A DNA stretch of 64,000 bases from Galeopsis tetrahit (lineage: Eukaryota; Streptophyta; Magnoliopsida; Lamiales; Lamiaceae), in contig OY776121.1 of NCBI GenBank assembly GCA_963675135.1, positions 61,525,265-61,589,264 on the forward strand, given 5' to 3'. The first letter of the stretch is position 1; each line of letters begins with the position of its first letter. The position numbers were made by a program, and so were the translations under genes. The notes under the pieces are model-generated. The model saw only the letters and a program-made list of their open reading frames with translations. It made no database searches and was not told the origin of the DNA. This document shows, piece after piece, positions 58,684-64,000 of this stretch.

Positions 58684-59145
58684 TAGGGATGGCAATGGAC
58701 CGGGTCGGGTCGGGTATCTAGATGCCCAGACCCGTTCCATTTCAATTCGTGTCCGGGTCGGGCCGACCCGTTCGGTCCACGGGTCGGGGCAAATCGGGGC
58801 GACCCATTATAAATTTTTTTTAAAGCATTGAAAAATAATAAAAAAAATTAAAACATATAATATAAATTTTAGATTTGTATTGAAAAATAAATAAAATAGT
58901 TTTAGAATCATGTTTATAAATTTATTTTCACATTTATGGAGGTGAATTATTGTTATATATATTAATAAACATCAAAATATTGAACATATATTATATTGAT
59001 ATGTATAATATATATATAAAAAAATATAAAAATGGGTCACGGATCGAGAGTGATACTCGGACCCGCCCCATTTCAATACGGGTCGAGAACGGGGCGACCC
59101 AAATAGCACGGGTCGGGACGGGCCGGGTTGAAATTGCCATCCCTA
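58684..59145. mobile_element. hAT-type non-autonomous element (462 bp)
   Basis: TAGGGATGGCAAT at both ends (inverted), flanked by 8-bp repeats TTAAACAA (58676-58683) and TCAAACAA (59146-59153) that differ at one base. GGGTCGGG-rich subterminal repeats. Confidence 0.85.
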
Positions 59146-59786
59146 TCAAACAACCCCATCAAAACCCCGTGAAACTGAAATTTAAATGACTTAATAAATG
59201 AATTTTGGATAAACTCAGCCTGAAAATAAATTCCAAATCATATCCATCCATGTAATAATATAGTAACAGCTAGCGATGTGGACGTACTGTGGAGACATAA
59301 ACTGGGTTGAAATATATGGCGTTGACCAAATAGGACACAAAGTCTTGCATATTTACAATTATACTACTCTCTTTGTAGAGTAATAATTATAACAATTGAG
59401 TCAAAGCTTCAACCTTTTCGGCCCTATAACTACATACGTAGTTAGTTGAATCTCATCGTGCTGCCACAAATATATATATTACATGAAATATTAATTCTTA
59501 TTCCGATAAATCATCAAGTATGTACATAAAATGATAAAATGAACTTTTTTGTCCATTTAGTTTATAATTTCAGTTTGAATTTATTGAATTTTCTTTTAAA
59601 TAGTACTCCATTAAAGTTTAGATTCAGTTTTGGTAATATGAAGACCGAGAAATTCGAACCAAACTAAATTTTGTGTTAACAAGGAACAAAAAACCGTGTC
59701 TTCATCGTCATTCTTTACAAATAGAGATGTGGTTTTTTTAGATGACATAAATTTTGTTAAATAATTTCAATTTTGATTACTCGGAT

Positions 59787-60527
59787 TAGGGTTGTAAACG
59801 AATCGAATAATTTTGCTCGATTCGGTATTCGTATTCGAATTTTGATATTCGTATTCGAAATTTTATGATTCGAATTCGAATACAAATATTTTTTTTTATT
59901 CGATTAATAAACGAATACAAATACAAAATTATGATATTTGTAGAGATGTAAACACACACTCATCTAATAATTGTAAAGAAGGAAATACAAAACAAAAGGT
60001 ATTTCATATATGGAGTGTTACAATGTTTACAATGCTTAAAATGCATAAAGTGCATAAGGAATACAAAAGACCTAATCTATATTTATAGACTAAGTAGTTA
60101 CTAACTAATAACTAACTAAGAAGTTATCAAAGTAGTTACAAAAGGAACAATACTATTTTATATCATTTACAATATTCGATTCGATATTCGTAAGTATTCA
60201 ATTATATTTTTATATATAAATAAATATATATTTGTCTCATGTCCTATAATATTATTTAAATTATTATTTAAAAAAAATTCTCCATAAATTTTCGAATCGA
60301 ATAGTTTCAAGTCAAATTGAATAATATTGAATACGAATCAATTTCAAATCGAATACTTGAAAAATAATGTTTAGAATATGTATTAAAAAATTCGAATCGA
60401 ATACTCGAATCGAATAGTATCGAATACCGAATCAAATTTATTATTCGAAAATTAAACGAATACGAATATTTGAATATTTTCACGAATCGAATAATGCAGT
60501 ATTCGTTTCGATTCGTTTACAACCCTA
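59787..60527. mobile_element. hAT-type non-autonomous element containing a solo LTR (741 bp)
   Basis: TAGGGTTGTAAACGAATCGA at both ends (inverted), flanked by a perfect 8-bp duplication ACTCGGAT (59779-59786, 60528-60535). Interior made of ATTCGAATCG-type repeats, interrupted at 59939-60171. Confidence 0.9.
59939..60171. mobile_element. Short solo LTR nested in the hAT element (233 bp)
   Basis: TGTAGAGATG...ATCATTTACA with complementary TGTA/TACA ends and a 5-bp duplication ATATT (59934-59938, 60172-60176). Contains a TATTTATAG motif. No internal domain, so a solo LTR or a TRIM-like remnant. Confidence 0.7.
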
Positions 60528-60664
60528 ACTCGGATTACCAATGAAGCGAAATCTACTAGGAGTAATATTATTTAGGTTTGATTAGCTCGATTTAGATTTT
60601 TTTTAAAAGGGTTAATTTTAATGAAAAAAATCACTATCTTTAGTGTATTTATCAATTCGATGCA

Positions 60665-60667
<3 letters not shown>

Positions 60668-60700
<33 letters not shown>
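60668..60700. repeat. (TA)n microsatellite
   Basis: About 16 TA units. Confidence 0.9.
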
Positions 60701-60703
<3 letters not shown>

Positions 60704-61225
60704 TTGTAATTCGATACCCACATATTTTATGTTTTGCAATTCGATGCATCAATATATTTTTTCGATCAATTTAATCTGATGTAACACCAAAGAAGTGGAA
60801 CTCGATCGACACGTAAGCTGCCACACTAATAAAATTAAATTGCAAATTGGATCCATATATCAATGTTTTCTTTAAATTCTGATTGAATTCTTCGGGTCTT
60901 CGTAGTTTCTCCATCTTTATGTTTTAATATATGAATATTGATTTGACGAGTTCCTTTTAAATTGACGGATTTGTGCTTATGATTCTGGACATAAAAACTT
61001 TCACTATAAAAAATTAGTGGATTTTCAAACTTGTTTCTTTTATAAAAAAATAGTAATTGATTAGTTGGCAATCTACATGTGAGGTGAGAATGTCTCGACT
61101 GATAAGTTCAACATTTTCGATACTACATTCATATTAAAAGAAAGACATAATGGTGTGTTAAATTGTAAAAAAAAAGAAAAAAAAAAGTAGCGTATCGAAT
61201 TGTAAATAAAAAAGACGTTGTAATT

Positions 61226-61569
61226 GAAAAATATTTGTAAAAAAAAAAATTCAGAAAAAGAAAAAAAAAATCTTTACGATTTTTGTATTCCAGTTCAATA
61301 ATTAAATTGATCGGTAACCCCACTACTAGTCTACTAGAAAAATATTTGTAAAAAAAAAAAAAAAATTCAGAAAAAGAAAAAATAAATCTTTACGATTTTT
61401 GTATTCCAGTTCAATAATTAAATCGATCGATAACTCCACTACTAGTCTACTAGAAAAATATTTGTAAAAAAAAAAAAAAAATTCAGAAAAAGAAAAAAAA
61501 AATCTTTACAATTTTTGTATTCCAGTTCATTAATTAAATCGATCGATAACCCCACTACTAGTCTACTAC
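61226..61569. repeat. Tandem repeat of ~115 bp, three copies
   Basis: Units start at 61226, 61337 and 61453, each with GAAAAATATTTGTAAAA, an A-run, TTTGTATTCCAGTTCA and CCACTACTAGTCTACTA. Confidence 0.9.
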
Positions 61570-61589
61570 AGAATGTCCTGCGAATGATA

Positions 61590-62100
61590 AGTTAAGGTGA
61601 ATTACAGAAAATGTCTCAAGAAAGTGGATTAATAACTTGTTTGTTGAAAGTAGACCATCTTATGCTACACATATATATAATTTCTAAAATCATTTGTTGT
61701 TACTTAAATTGTTAGTGTAGCCGTGTAGGTGTAGTCTCATATCCAAAATAAATGTATACATCACTCATCACGTTTCAACTAAAATTAATACAAAGTATCA
61801 CGTTTCAATTAAAATTAGTATTAATTATTATATTATTTAATTATATTAACTTACATATTTTACTTAAAACTATATTCCTTTTTACTTAACAAACTATTAT
61901 TTAAAAATTAAAATTTATTTAATATACATTTTTAATTACAACTGCATTGTTCATTGATAAAAGAAGATATTTTTTTTTTTTTTAACTCTAATGCATTTGA
62001 ATGAAATAATTAATAGTATATTTTTTTAATAACTCCTAATACATAATTGTAGTAGTATAAGAGTTTGTCATAAATAATTGATATAGATATGGTTATAAAA
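61590..62100. other. AT-rich intergenic sequence
   Basis: No gene or repeat structure recognised. Confidence 0.45.
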
Positions 62101-62129
62101 AAGGTAAAGGAAAGAAAAGGGCAAGAAAT

Positions 62130-62365
62130 GGGACCCACACTTGTTTGGACTTTGGAAGCTTTTTACAGTTGGAATCAAGTAGTTGAATTTAATTTATATG
62201 CAAGGGGAGGAGGGAGGCGTTAAATGGGTGGGGCCCACTGGACAATTCTCTGCTGTTGCACTTCCTTCAGTTTGGATAAGAGTTGTGTATAGTAAAACAC
62301 GATTACAGCTTCGGAAAGCATTTAACTGGAAATGGTGGAACTGTAGAGAAACATAGCGGGCCCTA
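62130..62365. promoter_or_regulatory. Cluster of TCP-type GGGCCC/GGNCCCAC motifs
   Basis: GGGACCCAC at 62130-62138, the palindrome GTGGGGCCCAC at 62228-62238 and GCGGGCCCTAC at 62356-62365, in a locally GC-richer stretch amid AT-rich DNA. Such motifs are typical of TCP-factor binding in plant promoters. The gene it would serve is not visible. Confidence 0.3.
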
Positions 62366-62539
62366 CACCCACATTGTGCGGGCTGCCTCATGCTGCTCAA
62401 TCACGAGGCCGTTTATCTATGATTTCATGTTATTTGCAATGATGCCCCTCACAAAATGCCATTTTTTTTATGTCTTCAAAGTCAACTACTTCTATGATTT
62501 TTTTTATATATTTAATAATGAGTTAGAGTGATAGGGTCC

Positions 62540-63442
62540 ACTAGTGCACAAGTATAAAATTATCTTAACTTATAAGTATGTCATTTCCCTAAAAATAAAA
62601 TATAAACTTGTACTAAGAATACTTAGTGAATAATTTTCAAGGCAAGTTCTTGTATACACTATTGCAATTTGTTTTTTTAATAGATTAATATTTTCATTTA
62701 ACAATATTAGTAGTTTTACTGTATAATACCCCGTATTATACATTTTCAATAAATAATATTAATTGACTTCATTGAATTAGTCATACAATTGCACCATACC
62801 ATTGATATAATTGAACTACAATTTTGACTTAATTCTTATTTTGTGGGTTCAAAATTATATTGGACAATTGAGGATAATATCAAATTCACTCAAAATGCAA
62901 TTTCAATTGCATGTACATATACCTAATTGTATATAAGAATTTGCCGCATTAAATAATATTAGTCGGTTCTATTGAATTGTATTAGTTGCACACTGACACT
63001 GTTGCAATGATGCACACAAATGTTACTCTCGAAAAATATTTTTATTTTTCTTTTCCTTTTTCAGTTACAAAATTATAAATCTTTTATTGTAGGTAAATAT
63101 CAATGTATATTGAATTTAATTAATTTAACCATATACGGTACATAACTTAGTTTATTGAAATTCATTTGACACGATTATAGTGTTCCATCAATTTATGAAT
63201 TATAGAGTTGGGGCTAAAAAAAAAAACAAGGATTCTCAAAATAATAATCTCTTCGTGTCTGTAGTTGAAATTGGGTTGGAAATAACCCAATACCCAACTT
63301 ATTTGAGGCCCATGTGATTGATCTAATAATTTGGATAGATCAAGAGGCCCATGTAATTTACGGCACAGTAAACAAAATTATAATGAGTTGGCATTTTCTT
63401 ATGAAATTTTCTCCTACTATACACATCAAAATTGAAGTTAAT
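62540..63442. other. AT-rich intergenic sequence
   Basis: No gene recognised. GAGGCCCATGTNATT occurs twice (about 63305 and 63345). Confidence 0.45.
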
Positions 63443-63454
63443 AAACTTATAAAC

Positions 63455-63603
63455 ACACCCAAATTCTCAATGGTGAAAACAATTTCTAAGGGTCAAGTTT
63501 ATACAACGATAAAGTTCTGATTTTAAATGGAACTCCCGTAAATGAACGGTAAAATTGATTTTCCAAATAAATCGATTCTTAAATCGAATACCGTGACATA
63601 AAA
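63455..63603 (+). mobile_element. 5'-truncated SINE copy
   Basis: Matches the 3' part of the SINE at 19739-19941 (TTTATACAA..., GGTAAAATTGAT, CGTGACATAAAA) and is flanked by a perfect 12-bp duplication AAACTTATAAAC (63443-63454, 63604-63615). It begins at about the box B position, so the promoter is gone. Confidence 0.8.
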
Positions 63604-63615
63604 AAACTTATAAAC

Positions 63616-64000
63616 CCGTATCACAACTCGCGCACGTTGCACTAAGGCAGGAATCCTCAATTATACGGAGCACTATAAATAATTATTCTTAGCAATCTTT
63701 CATTAATTCATGTATATAAACTATATATATCAATTTAAGAATAAATTGGGTATACTTGGTTCATTCTCTTAAAAATGACGTGCCTTTATAATTCATTTAT
63801 AATTTAACTATATATATCAATTTAATAATTCATTTATAATTTAACAAAAAACACAAACTTATATATAATATAATTAATATTCTATACTAAAATATAGTTA
63901 AATATTAAGGTAAAATTATGGGTTAAACCTCAACGAGCGTTCAAATTTAATTGAAACATATTTTTTTGGTGCTCTATGATATTGTCTTAATATAAGGTCA
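63616..64000. other. AT-rich sequence to window end
   Basis: Short repeats of TATATATCAATTTAA. No gene. Confidence 0.5.

Noticed and set aside
62150..62400. MicroRNA precursor (miR159/319-like text CTTCCTTCAGTTTGG)
   Set aside because: No complementary arm at a suitable distance and the match is partial.

Overview
The window is plant nuclear DNA. The genes have short GT-AG introns, CT-rich leaders and TATA boxes. The proteins are plant families: AMT ammonium transporter, IQ67-domain protein, plant NEK kinase and plastid ribose-5-phosphate isomerase. Intergenic DNA is AT-rich and full of Stowaway-, Tourist-, hAT- and Mutator-like elements plus LTR retrotransposons. Protein sequences point to a core eudicot. 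An asterid of the Lamiales is my guess from general resemblance, not something the sequence proves.

Layout. 1-2.1 kb: a possible gene end on + and a small conserved-looking gene on -, whose promoter is abutted by a Mutator-like element (2085-3397). 3.7-4.2 kb: two Stowaway-like MITEs. 4634-11065: a solo LTR of an older retrotransposon, split by a young, complete Ty1/copia element (5474-11033) with one intact 1348-residue Gag-Pol frame. 12.8-14.5 kb: AMT2/AMT3-type ammonium transporter (-). 15.1-17.5 kb: PITH-domain gene (-). 18.5-20.9 kb: a second Mutator-like element, a SINE inserted in a MITE, and another MITE. 21.0-23.5 kb: a cinnamoyl-CoA reductase-like gene (+) with a one-base deletion in exon 1. 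26.4-27.2 kb: single-exon plastid ribose-5-phosphate isomerase (+). 28-37 kb: repeats, including a 3.7 kb PIF/Harbinger-like element. 37.6-39.0 kb: IQD gene (+). 40.0-46.3 kb: 14-coding-exon NEK kinase (-), convergent with IQD. 46.6-64 kb: no convincing host gene, but many nested elements whose ends and target-site duplications can be read directly.

The PITH, RPI3-type and NEK genes match three near-neighbours in Arabidopsis (At3g04780, At3g04790, At3g04810), so the chromosomal neighbourhood is old and has been expanded by transposons. The host genes act in unrelated processes: ammonium transport, pentose phosphate/Calvin metabolism, calmodulin signalling, microtubule-linked kinase signalling and phenylpropanoid-type reduction. 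They do not form a pathway.

I found no undescribed enzymatic or defence system. The most interesting material is transposon architecture: a 2.5 kb long-TIR element with mirrored tandem arrays and a GC-rich gene-like core (53937-56483), two related Mutator-like elements with GC-rich cores, a near-perfect 0.7 kb palindrome split by a MITE, and several insertions inside insertions with exact target duplications.
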